Positions 1 through 7,788 of a DNA stretch of 64,000 nucleotides are shown here, piece after piece (the first letter of the stretch is position 1; the number at the start of each line of letters is the position of its first letter). The DNA lies in the NCBI GenBank assembly GCA_017500935.1, contig JAFVXW010000011.1, positions 186,001 through 250,000 of the forward strand, in the 5' to 3' direction. Source of the DNA: Lachnospiraceae bacterium (GTDB taxonomy: Bacteria; Bacillota; Clostridia; Lachnospirales; Lachnospiraceae). The notes under the pieces were generated by a model. It did no database searches, was not told the origin of the DNA, and saw nothing but the letters and a program-made list of their open reading frames with translations. The position numbers and the translations under genes are program-made.

Positions 1-205
1 TATGTATGGTCTGAAAATCGGCAGAATTGATGATGAACTCTGTCTCCGACTGGATAAAAAAATAAATCCACCTTCTTCTACCATGTTTGATTTATTCTTT
101 TCATGGCAGGAACAGGCTGCCAAACTGGAACGGGGAGAGATCAGCCAGGAAGAATACGATGACTGGCGTTACAAATATCCGTCATCAGAATTTATCAAAA
201 GATAA
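1..205 (+). CDS. XRE-family regulator, C-terminal part (element B)
   Basis: The left edge cuts this gene; about 65 C-terminal codons remain. The residues closely match the C-terminal half of the XRE regulator at 16734-17264: both have a YGL-x-I segment, an ID-x-(E/D)-(L/I)-CLR stretch, an EQAAKL motif and GEISQEEYD followed by WRY. The helix-turn-helix is outside the window. The gene stops 177 bases before an att core, much like its paralogue, which stops 288 bases before the guaA core. I infer that it is the repressor of a second integrative element whose end abuts element A. The ATG at position 2 is internal, not the true start. Confidence 0.8.
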   Translation, partial: MYGLKIGRIDDELCLRLDKKINPPSSTMFDLFFSWQEQAAKLERGEISQEEYDDWRYKYPSSEFIKR

Positions 206-219
206 TCAGAAAAAAAGAA

Positions 220-259
220 AAACCTTACTGATCTCCGTTTTTGAAAATCAGTAAGGTTT
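220..259 (+). terminator. Rho-independent terminator after the partial XRE gene
   Basis: A 12-bp stem (AAACCTTACTGA pairing with TCAGTAAGGTTT) with a short loop is followed by TTATT. It begins 15 bases after the stop codon of the partial regulator. Confidence 0.8.
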
Positions 260-304
260 TATTATGCTTGAAAAAGTAAATTTACCCTAAAAATAACGCT
301 GCTT

Positions 305-326
305 TGTTGCCAAATCGTTGCCACTT
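305..326. repeat. Arm-type integrase sites of element B (11-bp direct repeat)
   Basis: TGTTGCCAAAT is followed directly by CGTTGCCACTT, two 11-bp near-repeats that begin 77 bp before the att core at 382. Element A has TGTTATCAAAT twice in tandem, beginning 78 bp before its own core at 17552. The matching unit length and distance suggest integrase arm-binding sites that have diverged between the two elements. Confidence 0.5.
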
Positions 327-348
327 CCTAAACAAATTTGTTTGGAAG
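324..348. promoter_or_regulatory. Palindrome resembling the XRE operator
   Basis: CTTCC and GGAAG flank the perfect 14-bp palindrome AAACAAATTTGTTT (330-343). It resembles the operator-like palindromes between xis and the XRE gene of element A (16574-16698). It lies between the arm sites and the core of element B. Regulator binding here is inferred. Confidence 0.35.
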
Positions 349-381
349 CCGCATAAACACTGGCTTTTCAGACGAAATTTT

Positions 382-393
382 TTATTCCCACTC
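382..393. other. att core, element A/element B junction
   Basis: TTATTCCCACTC is identical to the guaA 3' end at 17552-17563. Read on the minus strand it restores V-E-W-E-stop, the usual GuaA ending. The bases to its left (CCGCATAA...CTGGCTTTTC) also resemble the bases left of the guaA copy (CCGCATAA...CTGGGTTTTTC), as expected if each is the end of a related element. Confidence 0.75.
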
Positions 394-420
394 GACAAAG
401 TCTAACTTGTTTTGTTTAGG

Positions 421-638
421 AATTATTATCTGTCGTATTTTCTATTCTTTTGATTATTTGAGAAATCCATATTATATTACCTATACGAGTTAATGTTATC
501 ATTTTGTTATCGCGGATGATAACACCTACTCTGTAACTGTGGATAATAATTATATGTTCTTTCGCAAATTATAAGCCATTTTGCTTATGAAAACATTTCT
601 TTTTATATGTACTCTAAAAAAGTTTCTCTCCTCTTCTT
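421..638. other. Non-coding left end of element A
   Basis: This AT-rich stretch lies between the att core and the herA-like stop codon. Apart from the TGTTATC repeat cluster at 494-524 I see no gene, promoter or strong terminator in it. Confidence 0.6.
494..524. repeat. Arm-type site cluster at the left end of element A
   Basis: TGTTATC occurs at 494 and 505, 11 bp apart. An inverted copy, TGATAACA, follows at 517-524 and pairs perfectly with TGTTATCA at 494-501. The right end of element A has the same heptamer in the same 11-bp register at 17474 and 17485. Integrase arm binding is inferred from this symmetry. Confidence 0.5.
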
Positions 639-2246
639 TTACAGCATCGGAGTATCATTATCTTGTTTTCGATTGCATTTTGTTATATGTAAAAAAATAT
701 TTTGCATAAGATTAATACTCGTCAAAATAGACTCACCTTGATTTAGTTTTTTCACCTGTTTAACAGAATATTCATCCAAATGATTTTTAATTGCTCTGAT
801 TTCATCATTATGTGTCAATCGATGTATCAACATAGTTCCAATTTGTCCTAACAGTACAGGAGACACATCTTGCGGATTTTGAGATGTTAAAAAAAGGAAA
901 ATCCCTTTTTTTCTTCCCTCTCTAGCCACAAGCGTTAACCCCTTGTGAAATTCTTCTTCTGAATATTGTGATTTCGTATATCTATGAACCTCGTCTATAA
1001 AGAAAACAAATGGAATAATATTACTTTGTGAAAGTACATAATTACATATGAGATCAATAATCATGCCTCCAATTCCCTCAGAAGCTCCAAGAGTCGAAGC
1101 ATTTACATACAAACAAACGTCTGGTGTGTGTATAAACGAATTAATCTCATCTAAGAGATTCATTAATTGTAGATTATGATTAAAAAAATTCAAAAAATTT
1201 GTATTTCCCAACTGATATGTTACTTTTTGGACAAGATAACTATTTGTATTTGCTCTAAAAGAATCATATTCATAAATATCTCCTCTTCTAGATTCTGATA
1301 TTGATTCCGCAGCTATCTGCTCTGGTAAAAGTGATATATCGAAATCTGTATCTGTTTTACTCACTGAGGCTAATTGTTGTTGTAATTGTGCAATGTTTTG
1401 TCCTGCTTTCACCAAGCAAGAAGTTTGTCCTCTTTTCTGCTGATAACGCAGAGAATGGATTGCCTCGGCCAATACTGCACTTTGAGTATTGCTATTCGTT
1501 TCAAAAAGCATAGACCACTGTTGCATCGAAAGTTTTCCCGGCGAAATGGTTGTATCAATTCCCAAATTCAACTTTTTCACTTTTTGTTCAGGAAACGAAT
1601 CCTTATATTCACCTGTCGGATCAATAATTAAAGTTTTTTTATTTGCAATAATAACTTTATCCAATATAGATAAAGCCGATGTGGACTTTCCACTATTAGT
1701 TGCCCCGACCACGAACAAATGATGATCAAACAATGTGCTTGGTTTCAACGATACCTCTTCCTCATTCATATCAAGATATGTTGCAAATGATTGCATCTTT
1801 TCCTCTAATGAATTTGCTGTTTCAATTGATTCTAAATATTTCTGAAGAACCACCCTATTAGCTAAATAAACTTTTTCAGAAACACCAACCGTCATAAATT
1901 CTGGTAGCCTAAATTTTTTATCGTGATGTGTCATAACCCCGATAATATCTATATTTATTTCCGGAAATACTGCCTCTGGTTTTCCATAGTTTATAGAATC
2001 ATGCAACTTATCAGAAGATGCAACTTTTGTCTGAAACACTTCTCCAAGAAAAATTCCACGAACAGAATCGACAACTACTAAGTAGTTAATAGTATTAGGA
2101 ACCAATGATTCTTTGTAAATTTTCCTATGTGACAATAAAGATAAGTTTTCCACCTGTGCAATACTATTATCTCTATACACTTGTGAAATTCTTCCAATAT
2201 AAAAATTATTTTTATCCATTTTGTCATACAAGGAATCAATCGTCAT
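639..2246 (-). CDS. HerA-type ATPase of a SIR2-HerA defence pair
   Basis: A 535-residue DUF87/HerA-FtsK family motor. An N-terminal HAS-barrel-like region (about 15-120) precedes the P-loop GATNSGKS (181-188). Walker B is FFIDE near 415-419, and an LTSQNP motif typical of HerA sensors lies near 452. The start overlaps the SIR2 gene by 11 bases and has a good AGGAG site, so the two are translationally coupled. SIR2-HerA operons are a reported antiphage family in which the SIR2 subunit depletes NAD and HerA forms a hexameric partner. The role here is inferred from the pairing and from its place in mobile-element cargo. The gene is complete, and no separate promoter is visible. Confidence 0.85.
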   Translation of the reverse strand: MTIDSLYDKMDKNNFYIGRISQVYRDNSIAQVENLSLLSHRKIYKESLVPNTINYLVVVDSVRGIFLGEVFQTKVASSDKLHDSINYGKPEAVFPEINIDIIGVMTHHDKKFRLPEFMTVGVSEKVYLANRVVLQKYLESIETANSLEEKMQSFATYLDMNEEEVSLKPSTLFDHHLFVVGATNSGKSTSALSILDKVIIANKKTLIIDPTGEYKDSFPEQKVKKLNLGIDTTISPGKLSMQQWSMLFETNSNTQSAVLAEAIHSLRYQQKRGQTSCLVKAGQNIAQLQQQLASVSKTDTDFDISLLPEQIAAESISESRRGDIYEYDSFRANTNSYLVQKVTYQLGNTNFLNFFNHNLQLMNLLDEINSFIHTPDVCLYVNASTLGASEGIGGMIIDLICNYVLSQSNIIPFVFFIDEVHRYTKSQYSEEEFHKGLTLVAREGRKKGIFLFLTSQNPQDVSPVLLGQIGTMLIHRLTHNDEIRAIKNHLDEYSVKQVKKLNQGESILTSINLMQNIFLHITKCNRKQDNDTPML

Positions 2247-3441
2247 AATATTCTCCTAAGTAGTCTGTTAAATCTGTATTCATTGTTGCTTTTAAAAAAG
2301 CAACTTTATAATTATGTTGCACCAAATCTTCTATTTTTTTCCAATTCGCGTTGTTCTGAGTAATATTAAAATCAGTAATTAACGTTGCAAAGCTCTTATT
2401 ATGTAATATTGCTTGTATTATCATTTGTGAAATATGATTATCTGCAAAACTGAATCCTGTAGTAATCAATAATGTATTAGGTCTTTTCAATAATTCTTGG
2501 AACTTTGTAAATAGTTCAAAATATGGTTCTTGATAACTCTGCATATATTTATGAGAACTCGGAAAAATCATAATCGGTTCTGTAACCTCACCTTTTTCTT
2601 TTCTAAAAATCCCTTTTTCACTACGTTCCCAAGTTAATGACCCATGCAATTTAAGCAAATTGATGATATTTTTCTTATATTCCATTTCCCTCGTCTTTAT
2701 ATTTTCTATATCTTTTACAAGATTCCACTCAAACATATCGCTATCGAAATGTGGCCTATGGGTAAACGTAAATCCATCTATCACTGTGTATTCTATACTG
2801 TCAGCAGCATCTTCAATTAACGTGTCATAGTTCGTGGTTACCAGTGTTAGTTTACTTGGTGTTCTAACGAGATGAGCTACCGTATTTATAAAAGCTGAAT
2901 GCTTCAAACAAGTATTGTCATACTCATAACTTGTATTTGACACAATCAATTCAAAAATTTTGTTTTTTGACAAGATATATTTATCATAATCACTATCTGA
3001 TACATACTTTTCAAACGAAAGCATATCAGATAAAAAATCTTCTAAGTTAAATAATGGATTTAATTTGGTTCCTACATCATTTTCTTCAACCTCAACCGAA
3101 ATAGGATATTTACATAAATCAGATAACTCTTGAAGTGAATAATACTTAGAATCTGTTTTGAGCTCGGTATTTATCAAGTCTGCCAACATTGCAACAGTCT
3201 TTCCAAAACGGTTATCTATTACATTATTAGTACATAAAACAGAGGCTCCCGCACCGACAAGAACAATTATATTACTATAGTTTTGATGCACAAAATTAGC
3301 TGTTTCCTTTTGTATATAGTGTTTAAACAAAACCGCATCTATACTTTTACCGTCCTCATCTAAAAGTTCTGCTCCGTTTTTCAAATATTTTCCTTCTTCA
3401 TATGCATATTTAATATTTGACGAAATAAAATATTCTGTCAT
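2236..3441 (-). CDS. SIR2-domain NADase-like protein, partner of HerA
   Basis: A 401-residue SIR2_2-type protein. The NAD-binding signature GAGAS is at 63-67, TNYD at 203-206 and LHGS at 265-268, in the usual order for stand-alone defence SIR2 proteins. There is no signal peptide or membrane segment. It is the first gene of a two-gene operon with the HerA ATPase. The start has a strong AAGGAGG site, and a TATAAT-like -10 lies upstream on the minus strand (3504-3509). In this family the enzyme hydrolyses NAD+ on infection and stops growth; that activity is known for the family and inferred here. Catalytic residues cannot be confirmed by eye. Confidence 0.85.
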   Translation of the reverse strand: MTEYFISSNIKYAYEEGKYLKNGAELLDEDGKSIDAVLFKHYIQKETANFVHQNYSNIIVLVGAGASVLCTNNVIDNRFGKTVAMLADLINTELKTDSKYYSLQELSDLCKYPISVEVEENDVGTKLNPLFNLEDFLSDMLSFEKYVSDSDYDKYILSKNKIFELIVSNTSYEYDNTCLKHSAFINTVAHLVRTPSKLTLVTTNYDTLIEDAADSIEYTVIDGFTFTHRPHFDSDMFEWNLVKDIENIKTREMEYKKNIINLLKLHGSLTWERSEKGIFRKEKGEVTEPIMIFPSSHKYMQSYQEPYFELFTKFQELLKRPNTLLITTGFSFADNHISQMIIQAILHNKSFATLITDFNITQNNANWKKIEDLVQHNYKVAFLKATMNTDLTDYLGEYYDD

Positions 3442-3503
3442 TTGAGCTACTGACCTCCTTATTTTCTACGCATGAATAAATACTCGTGTACTATCGGTTA
3501 AAA

Positions 3504-3509
3504 ATTATA
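3504..3509 (-). promoter_or_regulatory. -10 box candidate for the SIR2-HerA operon
   Basis: TATAAT on the minus strand lies about 60 bases upstream of the SIR2 start. The matching -35 (TTAATC, 16-bp spacer) is weak, so this is tentative. Confidence 0.35.
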
Positions 3510-3619
3510 TTTTGCCAAACAAATCGATTAAGCCTTTTATTACGATATCAATATAAATACCTATCACTCATCTACACATCAAACCTATCGAATTCGATTT
3601 GGTTTAGAAATTAAAGTAC

Positions 3620-4627
3620 CTATTCTTCAATCAATGGCATATTTACCAATTCCTGCAATTTCTTCTGCAATACCGCTTTATCCGGCAACTGTAGTTGATA
3701 TTCTGCCACCATCATAGGCGATAAGGTTCTGCTCATTGCATATTCCACCACTTCATCATCCTTTGAAGCACAAAGTATCATTCCAACACTTGGATTTTCG
3801 TTTTCTTTTTTCTTCTGACGATCCAATGCTTCCAGATAGAAGTCCATTTTAGAAATATATTCCGGCTTAAATTTGCCAATTTTCAATTCAAAAGCAACCA
3901 GACACTGTAACCCTCTGTGGAAAAAAAGTAAATCTATACGGAAATCTTCTCCTCCGACCTGCACTCGGAATTCTTCGTCAATGAAAGTAAAATCCTTGCC
4001 AACTTCCAGAATAAACTCCTTCATATTCTGAATGAGCCCCTTGCGTAAATCGGCTTCCTTAAAATTCTTTGGCAAATCTAAAAATTCTATTACATATGAA
4101 TCCAAGAACGGATTTTCTTTCAATCCTCTTATCGGCTCCGGCATAAGTTTTTCTGTAGAGAGCATATATCTTTCATAATATCCGCTATTGATTTGTCTGT
4201 CTAATTCTCTGGCGGAATATGATTCTTTTATGCATAGGGTTATATAGAAATGTCTCTCTTTCTGTGTTTTTGCTTTTGACATAATTGCCAAATGATTACT
4301 CCAACTAATTTGTGTCAACAGTGTTGTCACAAATTCATCGTCAGAATATGTTTCATAAAACTGCTTCATTCTATAAAGACCACGCCTGTTAAATCCTTTA
4401 ATACCCGGAAAAGCATCCTGAATCTCTTTAACCATAGAATCGATATAAGCATCTCCAAACACTGCCTTTTCTGACTCATGGCTTAAATATTCGCCCACTT
4501 TCCAATACATTCGAATAAGTTCTTCATTTACTTTTTTTAATGCATTGTTTCTTGAGTCTTCTATAATTCTTATAAGATTCCCTGCGGAACTTATTTCATT
4601 TTTCATCCATTTCATCCTTTCCGTCAT
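3620..4627 (-). CDS. DUF1016 (YhcG-type) PDDEXK nuclease-domain protein
   Basis: A 335-residue protein. The N-terminal DUF1016 helical region (about 15-150) contains the usual MYWKVGEYL and GFNRRGLYRMKQFY segments. A C-terminal PDDEXK-like domain has D232 (FRIDLLF) and E247-x-K249 (FELKIG). Members are often found near restriction systems and in mobile elements; their cellular role is not settled. Three in-frame ATGs (4627, 4615, 4606) are possible starts; the last is best placed after AAGGA. It is transcribed toward SIR2-HerA, but a 178-bp gap separates them. A 20-bp sequence inside the gene recurs in the palindrome upstream (see findings). Confidence 0.85.
   Translation of the reverse strand: MTERMKWMKNEISSAGNLIRIIEDSRNNALKKVNEELIRMYWKVGEYLSHESEKAVFGDAYIDSMVKEIQDAFPGIKGFNRRGLYRMKQFYETYSDDEFVTTLLTQISWSNHLAIMSKAKTQKERHFYITLCIKESYSARELDRQINSGYYERYMLSTEKLMPEPIRGLKENPFLDSYVIEFLDLPKNFKEADLRKGLIQNMKEFILEVGKDFTFIDEEFRVQVGGEDFRIDLLFFHRGLQCLVAFELKIGKFKPEYISKMDFYLEALDRQKKKENENPSVGMILCASKDDEVVEYAMSRTLSPMMVAEYQLQLPDKAVLQKKLQELVNMPLIEE
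4309..4331. repeat. Internal copy of the DUF1016 upstream palindrome
   Basis: The minus strand reads CAACACTGTTGACACAAATT in codons for T-L-L-T-Q-I. The same 20 bases occur on the plus strand at 4664-4683, inside and just beyond the upstream palindrome. The match is exact. Confidence 0.6.
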
Positions 4628-4657
4628 ACATTACCATATATCTTTACCACATAAATC

Positions 4658-4678
4658 TGTGTCAACACTGTTGACACA
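4658..4678. promoter_or_regulatory. Perfect 10-bp inverted repeat upstream of the DUF1016 gene
   Basis: TGTGTCAACA, one spacer base, then TGTTGACACA. The centre is about 40 bases upstream of the start region, where an operator would be expected. The binding protein is unknown. Confidence 0.55.
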
Positions 4679-4721
4679 AATTTTGTATATAACAACTGCT
4701 ATGCAACTGGGGATCAAATTC

Positions 4722-4877
4722 TCAATCTTCCAGGATCTGCCTCATACCGGCTGCCTTTGCGGCTACTTGCATAGCAAAGTTATCGGGGCGCGTAGTGAGT
4801 ATTGCGCACTTACCTGACTCTAAAACTCTGTGTATTGTTTCGCTGATTACCCGACGGCAAAATTCTTTATTTCTTTA
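4722..4877 (-). pseudogene. C-terminal fragment of an unrecognised gene
   Basis: About 50 codons are open on the minus strand from an upstream in-frame stop (TAA near 4877) to TGA at 4722-4724. They read as plausible protein (E-F-C-R-R-V-I-S-E ... C-A-I-L-T-T-R-P-D-N-F-A-M-Q-V-A-A-K-A-A-G-M). There is no start codon with a ribosome binding site. The local composition is richer in GC than the flanking cargo. I do not recognise the family. It is probably a relic left by recombination. Confidence 0.4.
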
Positions 4878-5367
4878 GGTTAGTAATGTTGCCACGGCGC
4901 CGATCTCGCCCTCTTTAAATGAAAAAGAGATGGCAAAAGAAAGTATATTGCCGCTATTTACAAATGCAATTGAATTTCCAACCATGAATTATTCAAACGC
5001 TGTCTATCCCGCCATGTGCATTTTACGGATCTCAGCGGCCGCGATTCCGTTTTTGGGCGGCCGCTTTACGAAAACCAACGGTCACATACCACAGTCTTCA
5101 ATCTGAGTCAATGACAAGGGCTAAAGCCGTCATAAATGCCCCATTGACACAGCTTCAGCCTGTAGTAGAGGGTAATCAAGCAGAACAAAGAGATGTTCTG
5201 CTGACGCTACCTCTTATGGCCGTTTACCTTCGGAATGTGACCGTTATACTCCGTAAAACAGGCTGTTGAGCTTCGCAATATGCAGCCATGTACTTACTAT
5301 TTTAATTACAAGCAATATTCTACTGAACAAAACAATAACTTTCTATCTTCACATACACAATAGGGCA
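4878..5367. other. Degenerate intergenic region with two hairpins
   Basis: No convincing gene. It contains an inverted repeat AGCGGCCGC/GCGGCCGCT (5034-5042 and 5057-5065) and another, AGCAGAACA/TGTTCTGCT (5179-5187 and 5194-5202). On the plus strand about 50 codons are open from an ATG near 5111 to a TGA near 5268, and on the minus strand short open stretches end in stops. Together with 4722-4877 this looks like scrambled remains of older element genes. Confidence 0.4.
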
Positions 5368-6246
5368 CTATCGATGAACTTTTATATCATGATTCTGCTT
5401 AGGTCCATCCAACAATTTCCCCTCATACGAAAATTCCCCCATATGATGTCCATCAGCATCACAAACTTCAACAGCTCCATGTTCGATATCAATTGATAAA
5501 TGTATCTTTGATTCACTTCCCAGGCTATAAATCTCTCTTATTGCAGAATTATTAATCCTCGTCAACCCTGCATTAAATTGATATCCATTTCTATAAGCAA
5601 CCTCTCTCCCTAATGATTTAAAATTTGAAATAGTGCCTTCTCCATTCTCTATAAAAGCAACTCGTATTTCCGAATATTCTTTGCACAGTTCAGCATTCGG
5701 CAGTGGATTAATTTTTGTAGGTTTTATTACACTTTCTTGTTTTATTACTTCCCCTTCGCTGAATAGTTCTCCCAAATATGAATTTAATTCCCTATAAACG
5801 TGTTTTACAAAATGCAACTTTTCTTTTATCACTATAGCCCAATTATGATTTTGTCGTCCCAAGAAAAAAAGTATTTCTTGATTACCATCACTCATCAATT
5901 TCCAAATATTATTTGTGTATTTTTTTATATCATCCCGTTTTACAGTCTTAAAAGAATCTGGGATTTGCAATTCCTCTATATCTTCCAAGTAAATAACATC
6001 ATCGAGACCATCCAAAGATTTCCATATTTTACTGATTATATCATTCTTCACCTCGCTGCTTTCTCGATATTCTCCCATCGGATCTTTTGCCATCATATAC
6101 AATAATTGTAAAAATTGATCCGTCAACAAGTAATTAATATCCAAGTATTTATGTATAAAATCTACCACTTCCCTTAAATATAAAAATTCATGTTCTTCAT
6201 CCTTCTTATCAAACCAAATTAATTGGGGATCCAAGACGATTCTCAT
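5368..6246 (-). CDS. Unrecognised 292-residue protein coupled to an AAA ATPase
   Basis: I do not recognise the family. The N-terminal half is rich in acidic and aromatic residues (DPQLIWFDKKDEEHEFLYLREV). A middle segment reads FFLGRQNHNWAIVIKEKLHFVKHVYRELN, and the C-terminal third is predicted beta-rich (IHLSIDIEHGAVEVCDADG). There is no signal peptide or membrane segment. The start overlaps the ATPase stop (ATGA) with AAGGAG ahead, so the two are translationally coupled and probably form a complex. By analogy with two-gene ATPase/effector defence systems it may be the effector; that is inference only. Confidence 0.75.
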   Translation of the reverse strand: MRIVLDPQLIWFDKKDEEHEFLYLREVVDFIHKYLDINYLLTDQFLQLLYMMAKDPMGEYRESSEVKNDIISKIWKSLDGLDDVIYLEDIEELQIPDSFKTVKRDDIKKYTNNIWKLMSDGNQEILFFLGRQNHNWAIVIKEKLHFVKHVYRELNSYLGELFSEGEVIKQESVIKPTKINPLPNAELCKEYSEIRVAFIENGEGTISNFKSLGREVAYRNGYQFNAGLTRINNSAIREIYSLGSESKIHLSIDIEHGAVEVCDADGHHMGEFSYEGKLLDGPKQNHDIKVHR

Positions 6247-7718
6247 TGTATACTCCTTAACATATTTTCAAGTCCAGTATTCACTATATCTTTAGATTCT
6301 GCTGTATATTGCGTAAAAAAATTCTTATATATGTTTTTAGTTCCTTTAAATTTATCAATTTCAATTTGTGGATAAATTACTGCTCCTTCCGTAGTGTTCT
6401 CAACAAAATAAATCTTCACAAGTGTATTTAACTCCTCATAATTTTCCATTACTCTATGAATAATTCTATTTATAATATGGTCACTATGGGTCTCAACAAT
6501 TAAATTTCTTTCACTTTTTACAAGTTCAAGCAGATAATCAGCCATATCTAATTCCATTTTAGGATGTAAATGTATTTCAGGTTGTTCAATTATTAACGTT
6601 TCTTCCTTATTCATATAAATCCCTTGTGTAATAATTGGTAAAACCTGACTAACACCAAAACCAATATCAGAAATATTATGTTCATCTAAAGCAATTGAAA
6701 TAGCTCCATTTTTTCCAGATACAGATAATTTACCCATTTCAAAATATGTCAACCAATACTGAATCACCTCGAAATAAGAGTTTTCATGGACTTTTGGGAA
6801 ATTTTCAATAAAAGAAAAATCATTGGCAAATTTTTTATCTTTTATTTTAGCCAATAATGTTGGTGTATTTTCCCCACTAACTCCAACTGAATTCACATTT
6901 CCCTTTATCAAATATGTTCTTTCTGGTGTATGACGTAATGGAGCAATAAAATTGACTCCCTCATACTGAGCAAACGTAATTCGCACAATTGTTAAAATAT
7001 TAGGTATAATACTTTTAACTGAGTTGGGCATATTATAAGCAAATACACTCGTTATAACTAATCCATTAAAAGAACAGGTACATGAGTATTCTGACCAAGA
7101 ATTCGCTGCTTTGGAAAATCCCGGAACATTCTCCCAAGATAAAGAATGTGAATCACCTTTATCTTTGTTCTCATATTTGATATAACTATCACATTCTGGG
7201 ATTTGTTCTCCATCCGTTGTAAATGCAGACACAGAGATCGAATATTCTTTGATATAATTATCTGTAATATACTGACTAAATTCATTGTCATTTTCTTGCT
7301 TACATGTAACAATTTTTAACCGAAGAATAAATTTTTCTATTTCCCCACCAACAGAAGAATATACTCTTCTCAGTTCATTAAAAGCCTTTGCGTCTTGTCG
7401 TTTTATAAATTTTCCTAATTTCTTTATTGTATGATTATGCACTTCAAAGTCATGCTCAACAATAAATAAATCACGTTTTCCGTTGCTATCTGAGAAAACC
7501 ACATCGTCAAAAGTACCATTATCTACTAATTGTCCCGCTAACACAATAGCTGGATCTGGTGACTTACTTTCTACAGTTTGCTTCATCATTAAAATACTTT
7601 TCAATATAGAACTTTTCCCACTACTATTCGTTCCACAAAGAATCGTAAGTGGTGCCAAATCAATCTCTCTATTTTCACTAAAGCACTTATAATTATTTAA
7701 TGCAATTTTTCTAATCAT
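6243..7718 (-). CDS. RecF/OLD-like AAA ATPase (DUF3696-type)
   Basis: 491 residues from the ATG at 7718, which follows AAAGGAG at good spacing; an upstream in-frame ATG at 7784 has no such site. The N-terminus, RKIALNNYKCF, is typical of RecF/SMC-like ATPases. Walker A is GTNSSGKS (29-36), an ABC-like signature region reads GFGVSQVLP, Walker B is IIEQPEIHLHP (about 376-386), and the switch histidine lies in ETHSDH (about 409-414). The middle contains a long insertion between the two ATPase halves. The C-terminus resembles DUF3696. It sits between a phosphoesterase gene and an unknown gene in one operon, in mobile-element cargo. A defence role is plausible but unproven. Confidence 0.8.
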   Translation of the reverse strand: MIRKIALNNYKCFSENREIDLAPLTILCGTNSSGKSSILKSILMMKQTVESKSPDPAIVLAGQLVDNGTFDDVVFSDSNGKRDLFIVEHDFEVHNHTIKKLGKFIKRQDAKAFNELRRVYSSVGGEIEKFILRLKIVTCKQENDNEFSQYITDNYIKEYSISVSAFTTDGEQIPECDSYIKYENKDKGDSHSLSWENVPGFSKAANSWSEYSCTCSFNGLVITSVFAYNMPNSVKSIIPNILTIVRITFAQYEGVNFIAPLRHTPERTYLIKGNVNSVGVSGENTPTLLAKIKDKKFANDFSFIENFPKVHENSYFEVIQYWLTYFEMGKLSVSGKNGAISIALDEHNISDIGFGVSQVLPIITQGIYMNKEETLIIEQPEIHLHPKMELDMADYLLELVKSERNLIVETHSDHIINRIIHRVMENYEELNTLVKIYFVENTTEGAVIYPQIEIDKFKGTKNIYKNFFTQYTAESKDIVNTGLENMLRSIQ

Positions 7719-7788
7719 TTTTTCTCCTTTCCCAGACCATTCTATTTTCACAAGCAAGTAGCGATTGTGAATTTCAACGATCATCCAT

